From an uncultured Lachnospiraceae bacterium (lineage in GTDB: Bacteria > Bacillota > Clostridia > Lachnospirales > Lachnospiraceae), in NCBI GenBank assembly GCA_949132985.1, contig CASCGD010000004.1, forward strand, positions 1-64,000: a stretch of 64,000 nt of DNA. The letters run 5' to 3'. Position 1 is the stretch's first letter; the number at the start of each line of letters is the position of its first letter. Below, one piece after another: positions 18,450 through 28,410 of the stretch. The notes under the pieces were generated by a model. It saw only the letters and a program-made list of their open reading frames with translations. It was not told where the DNA came from and did no database searches. Position numbers and translations under genes: made by a program.

Positions 18450-19313
18450 ATGAAAAAGAGAATTTTTTGCGCAGTTCTTGCAGCTGTCATTGCGTGTTCC
18501 ATGATAGGCTGCGGAAGCGGCAAAACGGACGGGAAAGGCCCAGAGGACCAGAGCGGTACGACCGCAGATGATGAGGCAGATGCTGCGGATGAAGAGGCAG
18601 ACGAGACAGACGAAGCAACCGGCGATGAGGGCGATGCGGCTTCAGTCAGCGACACGGTTCTCTGGTTTAACGGCACATGGGCGATTTTGAGCAGCCTAAA
18701 CGGGTTTGACTATAAAACCTATCCCGGCCTTGAGATCAATGAGACAAATACGGCGCTGCAAAAGGCATCCTTAGAGCAGTCATGGGATGTGACCGATAAA
18801 AAGAGCGCGGAAGAGACGCTTGCGTGGGTTATGGACGAAGGCGGACATCGGGAGCAGTTTTTGGAGGAAATGAAACAATTTGAGGATAATGGAATCAGTG
18901 ATGCAGCCGACGGAAATTATAAAGACTGGATACTGGAAAATTATGATCTGAGCAGCAACGACCCGGAAGGGCTGGCACAGTCTTATGCAGATGCATACGC
19001 ATTTTACATCGAGCATTCGGAAACCGGTATCGCGGCGTGGGACTACAGCCGAGCCATGTCCCTGTGCGCTTTCTATTGTCTTGCGGAGTATTATACCGAG
19101 GAGGAGGCTCTCAAACAGTCCATGAAGATTGCAAAGAAGGCGCAGAAGGAGTTTTCCTCATGGGATGAGTTTTACGAGAGCTATTTTGCAGGATATGAGT
19201 ACTGGGCCGGGGAGAGCAGCGACGAACGCCGCGCCGTTTACGAGGAAATCAAGGAGGATGAGAATTCACCGTTTCTGCTGGACTGGAATCTGACGCTTGA
19301 AAAAACCTGGTAG
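18450..19313 (+). CDS. Lipoprotein with DUF1266 domain
   Basis: Lipobox ACSMIGCG; WDYSRAMSLCAFYCLAEYYTEEEALKQSMKIAKKAQKEFSSWDEFYESYFAGYEYW. Confidence 0.7.
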   Translation: MKKRIFCAVLAAVIACSMIGCGSGKTDGKGPEDQSGTTADDEADAADEEADETDEATGDEGDAASVSDTVLWFNGTWAILSSLNGFDYKTYPGLEINETNTALQKASLEQSWDVTDKKSAEETLAWVMDEGGHREQFLEEMKQFEDNGISDAADGNYKDWILENYDLSSNDPEGLAQSYADAYAFYIEHSETGIAAWDYSRAMSLCAFYCLAEYYTEEEALKQSMKIAKKAQKEFSSWDEFYESYFAGYEYWAGESSDERRAVYEEIKEDENSPFLLDWNLTLEKTW

Positions 19314-19421
19314 AGCACGAACTGACTATAAAGAAACAACATATTGTGTCCGATATAAATTGAAATCATAAATGTGTGAACGGAATCACACAAATACAAA
19401 TATGTCAAGGAGGATACAATT

Positions 19422-20192
19422 ATGGGTGCGACAATAGGAACAGCTGATGTGGCAAATGCCGCGGCGGCCAGTTATGCGGAGGCAGCGCAGAAAACACAGA
19501 AGAAAGGCCGTGTGAATGGAAAGACGATTGGAGAGCCGCAGCTTTCTGAAAAAGGTGCGAAGTATTATGAGCAGCTGAAGGCGAAATACGGCAATTACGA
19601 TTTTATTCTTGTCAGCAAGGATCAGAAGGCAAACGCGGAGGCAAATGCAGCGCAGTACGCGAACAAGAATAAGACCGTTGTTCTCATTGACGAAGAGAAG
19701 ATCGAGAGGATGGCCGCTGATTCGGAGTACCGCAAGAAATATGAGAATATTTTAAGCGGTGCCCAGGCAAAGATCAAGGAGCTCGCAAAGAGCCTGCGCA
19801 ACACCGCAGGTGTGAAGGGTTTCGGTATCAAGGTCAATGACAATGGCGCGTCTTCGTTTTTCGCCGCTGTGGACAAGAATGCAAAGGCAAATTACAAGGC
19901 GCAGCAAAAGCGCATGGAAAAGAAGGCTTCTGAAAAGAAAGAGGCAGCAAAGAAAGCGTCTAAAAAAGAGCAGGAGGAGCGGCTTGAGCGGATTCGTGGT
20001 AAAAACCGCGGCGATCGGACTGATTGGGATGACTACGAGATTTCCGAGGATGAGGATATTGAAATCGTTTCCGCAAATTCCATCGAGGAGCTGATTAAAA
20101 AGATTCAGAATGTGAATTATGCATCTATGAGTGATAATGTGATGACAGAGGCTGAGCGTGCGGTTGGAGGAAACTTTGATTACCGGTGGTAA
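19422..20192 (+). CDS. DUF6033-like protein
   Basis: MGATIGTADVANAAAASYAEA...LSEKGAKYYEQLKAKYGNYDFILVSKDQKANAEANAAQYANKNKTVVLIDEEKIERMA. Confidence 0.6.
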   Translation: MGATIGTADVANAAAASYAEAAQKTQKKGRVNGKTIGEPQLSEKGAKYYEQLKAKYGNYDFILVSKDQKANAEANAAQYANKNKTVVLIDEEKIERMAADSEYRKKYENILSGAQAKIKELAKSLRNTAGVKGFGIKVNDNGASSFFAAVDKNAKANYKAQQKRMEKKASEKKEAAKKASKKEQEERLERIRGKNRGDRTDWDDYEISEDEDIEIVSANSIEELIKKIQNVNYASMSDNVMTEAERAVGGNFDYRW

Positions 20193-20236
20193 CAGTTGAA
20201 AAGCCTTCGCTGTGAATGGTTGATTGTCAAAATTGA

Positions 20237-20273
20237 AACAGATCGGATGGCCGGTATAGCTGTCCGATCTGTT
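20237..20273 (+). terminator. Hairpin, possible terminator
   Basis: AACAGATCGGA...TCCGATCTGTT 11-bp stem; no strong T tract. Confidence 0.4.
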
Positions 20274-20417
20274 GGGATTTAATCTTAATGTTCTGTGTGC
20301 GGTCAAATTTTCTGACAATTTCAAAAATATTTCCTAAAATTCTAACGGATTATTTTCTTAAAGTATGGTAGAATGGTAGCATCACATACGATCATATACT
20401 TTGGAGTAGAAGCACAT

Positions 20418-21458
20418 ATGAGTAATCAGGAACAAAAAACACCACAGGGTTTAAAAGAACAGCGTGCACGCCGCCAGAGAGTCAACCGGATCAAGACGGG
20501 GATCTTGCTTTTTGTTGTCATCTGGATGGTTGTCTGCATGTCGCTCAATATTTTTTTGCTGGTTCGCATGGATTCGCTGGAAGATCAGGTTTCGATTTTA
20601 ACGGATAAGATGATCCAGGGCACACAGATTCCGGCGGAGGACAAAAAAACACCGCCAAGCGGGACAGACGGCGATTTTTTTCCTATAAATAAAGAAGAAA
20701 CGACCGGACAAGATTCGGATGAAACGTCGTCGGCTTCCGATGAAGAAACGAATGATCAGGCGGGAGGGGAGAATCCGGGACGTAAGGATGTCCGCGCCTG
20801 CGTTGCGGTTGAGGATAATCTGCGCGAAGAGGGTGAGCCGATGAACGTCTATCTGACATTTGATGACGGCCCGAGTGAGAATACATCGGATATTTTGGAA
20901 ATATTGAGAAAACATAATGTAAAGGCCACCTTTTTTGTGACAGGCAAGGAAGGTGAGGAGGCCGGGGCGTGGTATCGCGCCATTGTGGCGGACGGGCACA
21001 CGCTTGGCATGCATTCCTATTCCCATCGGTACAGTACGATCTATGAGTCAGTGGACGCGTTCAAGTCGGACTTCACAAAGCTCCATGACTATCTGATGGA
21101 TGTGACCGGGGTGGACAGTAAGTTTTATCGTTTTCCGGGAGGTAGTTCCAATCAGGTCAGCAACACGGACGTCGGTGAGTTCATAGATTTTCTTGGCGAG
21201 GAAGGGATGACCTATTATGACTGGAATGTTGTGTGTGGAGATGCAACCTCTCAGATTTATACTGCGGACGAGTTGGTAGAGAATGTTATGACGGATGTGG
21301 TGAAATACAGAAATTCTGTCGTGCTGATGCATGACGCAGCTGAGAAAGATACGACTGTGGAAGCATTGGAAATATTACTGCGAAAGCTGGAGGAGCTTGG
21401 AGCGCAGATTTTGCCGATCACGGAGGATGCCCCGGTGATCCATCACAGCATCAGCTGA
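20418..21458 (+). CDS. Polysaccharide (peptidoglycan) deacetylase, membrane anchored
   Basis: YLTFDDGPSENTSDILEILRKHNVKATFFVTG, HSYSHRYS; N-terminal TM. Confidence 0.9.
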   Translation: MSNQEQKTPQGLKEQRARRQRVNRIKTGILLFVVIWMVVCMSLNIFLLVRMDSLEDQVSILTDKMIQGTQIPAEDKKTPPSGTDGDFFPINKEETTGQDSDETSSASDEETNDQAGGENPGRKDVRACVAVEDNLREEGEPMNVYLTFDDGPSENTSDILEILRKHNVKATFFVTGKEGEEAGAWYRAIVADGHTLGMHSYSHRYSTIYESVDAFKSDFTKLHDYLMDVTGVDSKFYRFPGGSSNQVSNTDVGEFIDFLGEEGMTYYDWNVVCGDATSQIYTADELVENVMTDVVKYRNSVVLMHDAAEKDTTVEALEILLRKLEELGAQILPITEDAPVIHHSIS

Positions 21459-21482
21459 AAGAAAAATAAACGGAGGACAAAT

Positions 21483-23135
21483 ATGGGATTTTTCAAGGAT
21501 TTTAAAGATGATTTTTCTCAGGCAGTGGGCGAGCTGTTTCCCGGTAACGATTTTGAGGATGAGGAAACAATTCAGGTAAATACCCTGGATAACGAGCTTG
21601 ATGTCGAGCAGGAATTGTCAAAGCTGGACGGCCTGCTTGAACAGGTTGAGAAAAGGGTTGTTGCCCGCAGCGGGGCGATGACGAAGCCTTTGCCCGAGGT
21701 TGAGGAAAATCCGAAGCCCGTGCCTGAAAGTAAGCCGGAGCCTGCGCCGGAATCCGAAATCAAGGCAGATCGGGATGCAAAATCCGGGATTCAGGCAGAG
21801 CCGGAGCTTAAGCCGGAGGAGAAACAGAAGCCGGAGCCGAAGGAAGAACAAAAGCCTGAGCCGGCGAAGGAGGAGGTAGCGGCGGATGAGCCGGAGCTTG
21901 CTCCGCTGGTTTTCGATGAACCGGAACTGAAAGAAATAGCGGCTGTATCGAAAACGGAACCGAAACAAAGTCCGACGGAATCCGAAACGGTTCTTGAGGA
22001 GGCAAAATCGCCTAAGCCGGCTGATGAGAAGCCAGAGCCGACGATGTCGGAGCCGGCCGTCAAGAAGCCGGAGCCAACGACACAAAAGCCTGCCGAGAAG
22101 ATGCCGGAGTCGGCGACGCCTAAGCCGGACAACCCGATACCAAAGCCGACGATTCCAAAAGAGCCGGTTGTTAAGAAGTCTAAGCCGGAACCAGCGTCTG
22201 GTGTATCGGCAGAAAAGCCTGTGGAGCCCGCAGTAAAACCGGATGAGAAGCCGGTTATGCCGGAGACGCTTGCAGAGCAGCTTAAACCGGCGCCAAAGCC
22301 TGCGGCGGTATCACCGAAGCCGGTGCAAAGACCTGTGACAGTGTCGCCAAAGCCGCTGCAAAAACCTGTGGCACCATTAAAGCCGGTGCAAAGGCCTGTG
22401 ACAGCCACGCGAAAGCCGGATGAAAGGCCCGCGGCGCAAAATGCAGCAGGTTCATCCGTTCGGATGCCGGAATCACTTGAACCTTTGCCGGAACTTCCGA
22501 GGAGACCGGAGAGACCGGCGGCATGGGGAAATTCCCTGAATCAGATGAAAGCAAACAGAAGTGTAAACATAAAGGAGGAAAAATCAATGGATACAACAGT
22601 AACAGCAACAGAGACACCCGTAGTAGAGATAGCTGCAGAGACGGCAGCAATTTCCAGTGAGCCGATGGTAGCGTCGATGGAGGTGACCGATGAGGTTTCC
22701 CTAATTACCGCAGGCACAAACATTAAAGGTAATATGGAGACCACCGGTTCCTTCGAGATTGAGGGAAAAATTGAGGGTGACATTAAGTGTAACGGCAAGC
22801 TGACCGTGATAGGAACCGTTGTCGGAAACAGTGCGTCATCTGAGTTTTTTGCGGATGCGGCACATATTGAGGGAGAGGTTGTCAGCTCAGGTACCGTAAA
22901 GATCGGTCTCGGCTCCGTGATCATCGGCAACATCAGCGCGACATCAGCGGTTATCGCCGGTGCGGTAAAGGGCGATATTGACGTTCAGGGTCCGGTTGTT
23001 GTAGATACTTCCGCAGTCATCATGGGCAATATCAAATCCCGTTCCGTACAGATCAACAACGGTGCGGTGATCGAGGGCTTCTGCTCACAGTGCTACTCTG
23101 ATGTGGATGTTGAGAGCCTCTTTAACAAAAACTAA
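21483..23135 (+). CDS. Bactofilin with long Pro/Glu/Lys-rich N-terminal extension
   Basis: C-terminal GTNIKGNMETTGSFEIEGKIEGDIKCNGKLTVIGTVVGN...ISATSAVIAGAVKGDI; about 340-aa KPEPxxx-rich N-terminus. Confidence 0.85.
   Translation: MGFFKDFKDDFSQAVGELFPGNDFEDEETIQVNTLDNELDVEQELSKLDGLLEQVEKRVVARSGAMTKPLPEVEENPKPVPESKPEPAPESEIKADRDAKSGIQAEPELKPEEKQKPEPKEEQKPEPAKEEVAADEPELAPLVFDEPELKEIAAVSKTEPKQSPTESETVLEEAKSPKPADEKPEPTMSEPAVKKPEPTTQKPAEKMPESATPKPDNPIPKPTIPKEPVVKKSKPEPASGVSAEKPVEPAVKPDEKPVMPETLAEQLKPAPKPAAVSPKPVQRPVTVSPKPLQKPVAPLKPVQRPVTATRKPDERPAAQNAAGSSVRMPESLEPLPELPRRPERPAAWGNSLNQMKANRSVNIKEEKSMDTTVTATETPVVEIAAETAAISSEPMVASMEVTDEVSLITAGTNIKGNMETTGSFEIEGKIEGDIKCNGKLTVIGTVVGNSASSEFFADAAHIEGEVVSSGTVKIGLGSVIIGNISATSAVIAGAVKGDIDVQGPVVVDTSAVIMGNIKSRSVQINNGAVIEGFCSQCYSDVDVESLFNKN
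21670..22520 (+). repeat. Low-complexity coding repeat region (EPKPEP-like)
   Basis: Repeated AAGCCGGAGCC-type units encoding KPE/EPKP/PKPVQRP. Confidence 0.8.
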
Positions 23136-23159
23136 AATTATATAATGGGGGGAGACCAG

Positions 23160-23858
23160 ATGAAGCGAATCGTTTTAAAGTTGAGCGGGGAGGCAATTTC
23201 CGGCGGTAAGGGCTTTGGATTTGACGAGGCAACGGTTGTCGGTGTTGCAAAGCAGGTCAAACAGATTGTGGAGAAGGGCGTTGAGGTAGGCATTGTGATC
23301 GGCGGCGGAAATTTCTGGCGCGGGCGCACTAGTTCAACGATTGACCGGCCAAAGGCAGACCAGATCGGAATGCTGGCGACTGTGATGAACTGTATCTATG
23401 TTTCAGAAATATTCCGCTCACAGGGCATGATGACAAACGTGCTCACCCCCTTTGAATGCGGCAGCTTTACCAAGCTTTTTTCGAAAGACCGCGCCAACAA
23501 ATACTTTGAGAAGGGTATGGTTGTGTTTTTCGCAGGCGGCACTGGACATCCGTATTTTTCTACGGATACAGGAACGACCCTGCGTGCGGTTGAGATCGAG
23601 GCGGACGGCATCTATCTCGCAAAAGCGATCGACGGCGTATACGACAGCGATCCAAAGACCAACCCGGATGCGAAGAAGTATGATACTGTCTCTATTGAGG
23701 AGGTCATTGAGAAAAAGCTTGCTGTAGTGGATATGACAGCGTCCGTCATGTGTATGGAGAACCATATGCCGATGTATGTTTTCTCGCTGAATGAGGAGAA
23801 CAGCATCGTGAATGCGGTGGAAGGTAAATTTAACGGGACGATTGTGACGGTTTCATAG
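23160..23858 (+). CDS. pyrH: UMP kinase
   Basis: MKRIVLKLSGEAISGGKGFGFD, VIGGGNFWRG, GGTGHPYFSTDT. Confidence 0.96.
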   Translation: MKRIVLKLSGEAISGGKGFGFDEATVVGVAKQVKQIVEKGVEVGIVIGGGNFWRGRTSSTIDRPKADQIGMLATVMNCIYVSEIFRSQGMMTNVLTPFECGSFTKLFSKDRANKYFEKGMVVFFAGGTGHPYFSTDTGTTLRAVEIEADGIYLAKAIDGVYDSDPKTNPDAKKYDTVSIEEVIEKKLAVVDMTASVMCMENHMPMYVFSLNEENSIVNAVEGKFNGTIVTVS

Positions 23859-23906
23859 CAAGGGGACTGTTGCGGCGGTAAAAAATACAGGCAGGAGGTA
23901 GATACT

Positions 23907-24461
23907 ATGGATGACAGATTAAATGTTTACGAGGATAAGATGCAAAAAACAATGAATAACCTGAACGATGAATATAACGGCATCCGTGCAGGACGTGCGA
24001 ATCCCCATTTACTTGACAAACTGCGCGTGGATTACTACGGTACGCCGACGCCGATTCAGCAGGTTGCAAACGTAAATGTTCCGGAACCCCGTATGATTCA
24101 GATTCAGCCGTGGGAGCCATCCATGGTAAAGGCAATCGAGAAGGCGATTAATACGTCGGATTTGGGAATTAACCCGACGAACGACGGAAAGCTCATCCGC
24201 CTTGTTTTCCCGGAGCTCACAGAGGAGCGCCGTAAGGAACTGGCGAAAGACGTGAAGAAAAAGGGAGAGAATGCAAAGGTGGCCATCCGCAATATTCGCC
24301 GTGACGGTAATGATATGCTTAAAAAGCTTTCAAAAAGTGATGATATCTCTGAGGATGAGGTTCATGATCTGGAGGATGAGCTTCAGAAGCTTACAGACAA
24401 ATACATTGTCAAAGTGGACAAGGCGGTTGATGAGAAGAGCAAGGAGATTCTTACCGTATAA
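23907..24461 (+). CDS. frr: Ribosome recycling factor
   Basis: GIRAGRANPHLLDKLRVDYYGTPTPIQQVANV...VRLVFPELTEERRKEL-like. Confidence 0.97.
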   Translation: MDDRLNVYEDKMQKTMNNLNDEYNGIRAGRANPHLLDKLRVDYYGTPTPIQQVANVNVPEPRMIQIQPWEPSMVKAIEKAINTSDLGINPTNDGKLIRLVFPELTEERRKELAKDVKKKGENAKVAIRNIRRDGNDMLKKLSKSDDISEDEVHDLEDELQKLTDKYIVKVDKAVDEKSKEILTV

Positions 24462-24502
24462 AAGAATCATAAATGGGGCACATATTTGGTGCCTCATTTT
24501 TA

Positions 24503-24602
24503 TAGGAGGAAAGCAAAATGCGAAGCATTTTCTAAAAAGGCTTTCCGACGACTTGCCCGAGAGCAGTGCGAACGGGCGTTACCTTTTAGTAGGAGGAAAG
24601 CA
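24503..24602 (+). repeat. Direct repeat of the RBS segment flanking a hairpin element and 5-codon ORF
   Basis: TAGGAGGAAAGCA at 24503-24515 and 24590-24602; AAAATGC-GAA-GCATTTT hairpin; ATGCGAAGCATTTTCTAA; GCCCG...CGGGC. Confidence 0.7.
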
Positions 24603-24607
24603 TAATT

Positions 24608-25315
24608 ATGAGTGTACCGGAGCATATTGCAATTATTATGGACGGAAACGGCAGATGGGCGAAGAAAAGGGGATTGCCCCGCAACGCCGGCCACACGGCA
24701 GGAGCGAAAAACGTGGAGAATATTTGCGTTGCTGCGAAGAAGCTCGGCGTTAAATATTTGACGCTATACGCGCTTTCCACGGAAAATTGGTCACGTCCGG
24801 AGGCGGAGGTGCGGGCGCTGATGCGGCTTCTGTCCGGTTATCTGGATAAGGCAATCAAAACGGCTCACGAGAACCAGATGCATATCCGTGTCATCGGAGA
24901 TATCAGCCGTCTGGATCAGAAATTCCAGCGTCAGATTAGCGAAGCGGAACGGGTATCGTCTGTGTACAGTGATTTGAATCTGACGATCGCCATCAATTAC
25001 GGGAGTCGTGACGAGATTGTGCGTGCCATGCGCCATGTCGCTGAGGACATCAAAGCGGGTACGCTTTTGCCGGAAGCGATTACCGAGGAGCTGTTTGACA
25101 GCTATCTGGATACAAAGGAGCTTCCGGCTCCCGACTTGCTCGTCCGCACGAGCGGCGAGCAGCGCCTTTCGAATTATCTGCTCTGGCAGGTTGCTTACAG
25201 TGAATTTTATTTTACGCCGGTTCCTTGGCCGGACTTTGACGAGAAGGAGCTTGCAAAGGCGGTTGATGCTTATGAGAATCGCGACAGGCGTTATGGAGGC
25301 ATCAGGGAGGAATAA
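24608..25315 (+). CDS. uppS: Isoprenyl transferase (undecaprenyl diphosphate synthase)
   Basis: HIAIIMDGNGRWAKKRGLPRNAGH, LYALSTENW, RTSGEQRLSNYLLWQ. Confidence 0.97.
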   Translation: MSVPEHIAIIMDGNGRWAKKRGLPRNAGHTAGAKNVENICVAAKKLGVKYLTLYALSTENWSRPEAEVRALMRLLSGYLDKAIKTAHENQMHIRVIGDISRLDQKFQRQISEAERVSSVYSDLNLTIAINYGSRDEIVRAMRHVAEDIKAGTLLPEAITEELFDSYLDTKELPAPDLLVRTSGEQRLSNYLLWQVAYSEFYFTPVPWPDFDEKELAKAVDAYENRDRRYGGIREE

Positions 25316-25317
25316 TT

Positions 25318-26130
25318 ATGTTTCGTACAAGATTGATCAGCGGGATTGTGCTTGTCGTTCTTGCACTCGTGTTTATTATAAGCGGCGGCTATGTGCTGTG
25401 GGCAGTTTCTCTTGCGCTGTCACTGATCGGTTTGATGGAGCTTTATCGGGTGTTTGGATTTCACAAAGCAGTGATCGGACTGAGCGGCTACGGGTTTATC
25501 ATCCTTTATTATCTTCTGCTGCTTCTGTCTGATCACCGAATATTTGAGGTCAACTGGCTGATGTATCTCATTGTTATGATGATGGTTTATCTGTTTATCA
25601 TGGTGTGTAAGTATCCGAAGTATCACAGCAATGAGATGATGCAGGCAATTTTTGGAATTTTTTATGTGGGAGTTATGTTTTCGTTCCTGTACCAGACCCG
25701 CGGGCTGCCCCGCGGTATGTATACGGTGTGGCTGATCTTTATTTCCTCGTGGGGGTGCGACACGTTCGCCTACTGTGTGGGAAAGCTCATCGGTAAGCAT
25801 AAAATGTCTCCGGTGCTCTCGCCAAAGAAGTCCGTGGAGGGAGCTGTTGGAGGTGTGCTTGGAACGATGCTTCTCACCTATATGTATGCCGCATATTTTG
25901 CGGTGCAGATGGGGATTACGCAAATCGAGGTGTGGATTCTCACCTTTATCAGCGCGGCGGGTGCGCTGCTCTCAATGGTGGGGGATTTGACGGCTTCCGC
26001 GATCAAGCGGAATTATGACGTGAAGGATTACGGGAAGCTCATTCCGGGACATGGCGGCGTGCTCGACCGTTTTGATTCGGTCATTTTTACCGCTCCGGTG
26101 ATCTATTTTCTGGCATATTATTTTGTTTGA
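25318..26130 (+). CDS. cdsA: Phosphatidate cytidylyltransferase
   Basis: SWGCDTFAYCVGKLIGKHKMSPVLSPKKSVEGAVGG...GDLTASAIKRNYDVKDYGKLIPGHGGVLDRFDS. Confidence 0.97.
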   Translation: MFRTRLISGIVLVVLALVFIISGGYVLWAVSLALSLIGLMELYRVFGFHKAVIGLSGYGFIILYYLLLLLSDHRIFEVNWLMYLIVMMMVYLFIMVCKYPKYHSNEMMQAIFGIFYVGVMFSFLYQTRGLPRGMYTVWLIFISSWGCDTFAYCVGKLIGKHKMSPVLSPKKSVEGAVGGVLGTMLLTYMYAAYFAVQMGITQIEVWILTFISAAGALLSMVGDLTASAIKRNYDVKDYGKLIPGHGGVLDRFDSVIFTAPVIYFLAYYFV

Positions 26131-26176
26131 ACAGTGGAGAAAGGGAAAGCAGGTACTATATCGAGAGGATAAAACT

Positions 26177-27343
26177 ATGAGAAAGATAGCAATACTCGGA
26201 GCGACCGGCTCGATTGGCACACAGACGCTGGATATCGTGCGCGCCCAGGGAGATTTGCAGGTGACGGCGATGGCGGCGGGACATAACATTGATCTGTTCG
26301 AAACGCAGATCCGTGAGTTTTTACCGCATCTCGTTTCTGTCTGGGAGGAAGGGGATGCCCTTGATTTAAAGACACGGATTGCAGATTTGAATGTAAAAGT
26401 GGTCTCAGGCATGGACGGACTGCTGGCGGTGGCTTGTGACCCCGACAGTGAAATCCTCGTGACGGCAGTAGTAGGTATGATCGGTTTGCAGCCGACGGTA
26501 GCGGCTATCCAGTCCGGTAAAAATATCGCGCTTGCCAACAAGGAAACGCTGGTTACTGCCGGTCATCTGATTATGCCGATGGCGAAGGAGTACAATGTGC
26601 AGATCCTTCCGGTGGACAGTGAACACTCTGCAATTTTTCAGGCATTAAACGGTGAAAACTCCAATAAAATAGATAAGATACTATTGACGGCCTCCGGCGG
26701 GCCATTTCGCGGAAAGACAAGAGAGGAGCTTTCTAAGGTCACGCTTGCCGATGCACTCAAGCATCCGAACTGGTCGATGGGGAAAAAGATTACGGTGGAT
26801 TCCGCCACGCTTGTAAACAAGGGTCTTGAGGTCATGGAGGCAAAATGGCTTTTTGGTGTAGACCTTCCTCAGATTCAGGTTGTGGTCCAGCCTCAGAGCG
26901 TGATACACTCCATGGTGCAGTTTGTGGACGGCAGTATCATCGCGCAGCTGGGCACGCCGGATATGCGTTTGCCGATCCAGTATGCGCTCTATTATCCGAA
27001 GCGGAAGTCTCTTGCGGGTGACCGCCTGGATTTTGCCGCGCTTACTTCAATTACATTTGAGGCACCGGACACGCAAACCTTTCGCGGATTGGCGCTCGCC
27101 TATGAGGCGATGAAATCCGGCGGCAGCATGCCAACCATTTACAATGCGGCGAATGAGGCGGCGGTGGCATTGTTTTTGGAGGAAAAAATTTCGTATTTAC
27201 AAATTACGGAGATTATTGAAGCGTGCATGAAAAGCTGTACATGGATTCCTGCTCCAAAGCTTACGGAGATTCTTTCCACTGAGGCGGAAGTGCGGGAATG
27301 GGTAGCAATGAAGACAGATTTACACGGCAGCAATTATATTTGA
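26177..27343 (+). CDS. dxr: 1-deoxy-D-xylulose 5-phosphate reductoisomerase
   Basis: ILGATGSIGTQTLDIV, NKETLVTAG, PVDSEHSAIFQ, TASGGPFR, NWSMGKKITVDSATLVNKGLE. Confidence 0.97.
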   Translation: MRKIAILGATGSIGTQTLDIVRAQGDLQVTAMAAGHNIDLFETQIREFLPHLVSVWEEGDALDLKTRIADLNVKVVSGMDGLLAVACDPDSEILVTAVVGMIGLQPTVAAIQSGKNIALANKETLVTAGHLIMPMAKEYNVQILPVDSEHSAIFQALNGENSNKIDKILLTASGGPFRGKTREELSKVTLADALKHPNWSMGKKITVDSATLVNKGLEVMEAKWLFGVDLPQIQVVVQPQSVIHSMVQFVDGSIIAQLGTPDMRLPIQYALYYPKRKSLAGDRLDFAALTSITFEAPDTQTFRGLALAYEAMKSGGSMPTIYNAANEAAVALFLEEKISYLQITEIIEACMKSCTWIPAPKLTEILSTEAEVREWVAMKTDLHGSNYI

Positions 27344-27375
27344 GCTGTTGTGAGAAATAGAGAGCAGGTGGTAAC

Positions 27376-28410
27376 TTGAATATTGTAATTGCAGTCATAT
27401 TATTTAGTTTGATTATTTTGTTTCATGAGCTGGGACACTTTTTGCTGGCAAAGTTCAACGGTGTGCAGGTCAACGAGTTTTGTCTGGGCCTTGGTCCTTC
27501 GATTATAGGCTTTCACAAGGGGGAGACGTACTATTCTTTGAAGCTCTTTCCTTTTGGCGGAGCCTGTATGATGGAGGGAGAGGACGAGGAGAGCAGCTCG
27601 AACCGGGCTTTTGGACAAAAGAGTGTCTGGCAGCGCTTTTCCATCGTGTTTGCCGGCCCGTTCTTTAACTTTATTCTCGCATGGCTCTTATCCCTTGTGA
27701 TTCTCGGTGCTGCGGGCATCGATTATCCGACGATTTATCAGGTTCAGCCCGCATCCCCGGCGGCTGAGGCCGGCATCCAGGATGGTGATACCATCGTAAA
27801 ACTGAATAACAAACGGATTCATTTCTACCGTGAGATCAGCGTGTATACTTATTTCCACGCAGGCGAGGAGATCACGGTGACCTGGGAGCACGACGGAAAA
27901 ATCAGCAGTGCGGTTGTCACGCCGCGTCTGGATGAGGAGAGCGGACGGTATCTGTTTGGTTTTCAGGGCAGCTACGGCAGGCAGAAGGCAGGCGTGTCTG
28001 AGGTGATAAAAAACAGCTTCTTTGAGATTAAATACTGGATCAGCACAACGCTGCAAAGCCTTGGAAATCTCGTGACCGGACAGCTCAACATGAATGACCT
28101 TTCCGGGCCGGTGGGTATTGTCAAGACGATTGGGGATACGTACACCGAGAGTAAGACGGACGGCATATTTTATGTATTCTTAAACATGCTGAATATGGCA
28201 ATTCTGTTATCGGCGAACCTTGGCGTTATGAATTTGCTTCCGCTTCCGGCGCTGGACGGCGGGCGGCTGGTGTTTTTTATTATCGAGGCGATCCGGGGCA
28301 AACGGATGGACCCGCAGAAAGAGGGCATGGTTCACTATGTGGGGCTGATTTTGCTGATGGTGCTGATGGTTGTCATTATGGGCAATGATATTCGGAAGTT
28401 GTTTATGTGA
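27376..28410 (+). CDS. rseP: RIP (site-2) metalloprotease RseP
   Basis: FHELGHFLLAK, PDZ domain, LNLLPLPALDGGRL-like (MNLLPLPALDGGR). Confidence 0.95.
   Translation: MNIVIAVILFSLIILFHELGHFLLAKFNGVQVNEFCLGLGPSIIGFHKGETYYSLKLFPFGGACMMEGEDEESSSNRAFGQKSVWQRFSIVFAGPFFNFILAWLLSLVILGAAGIDYPTIYQVQPASPAAEAGIQDGDTIVKLNNKRIHFYREISVYTYFHAGEEITVTWEHDGKISSAVVTPRLDEESGRYLFGFQGSYGRQKAGVSEVIKNSFFEIKYWISTTLQSLGNLVTGQLNMNDLSGPVGIVKTIGDTYTESKTDGIFYVFLNMLNMAILLSANLGVMNLLPLPALDGGRLVFFIIEAIRGKRMDPQKEGMVHYVGLILLMVLMVVIMGNDIRKLFM

Noticed and set aside
21618-22408. Long minus-strand ORFs opposite the bactofilin N-terminus (Arg/Leu-rich and Gly/Ser/Phe-rich)
   Set aside because: They are antisense translations of the repetitive KPEP-coding DNA; composition is an artefact and there is no RBS.
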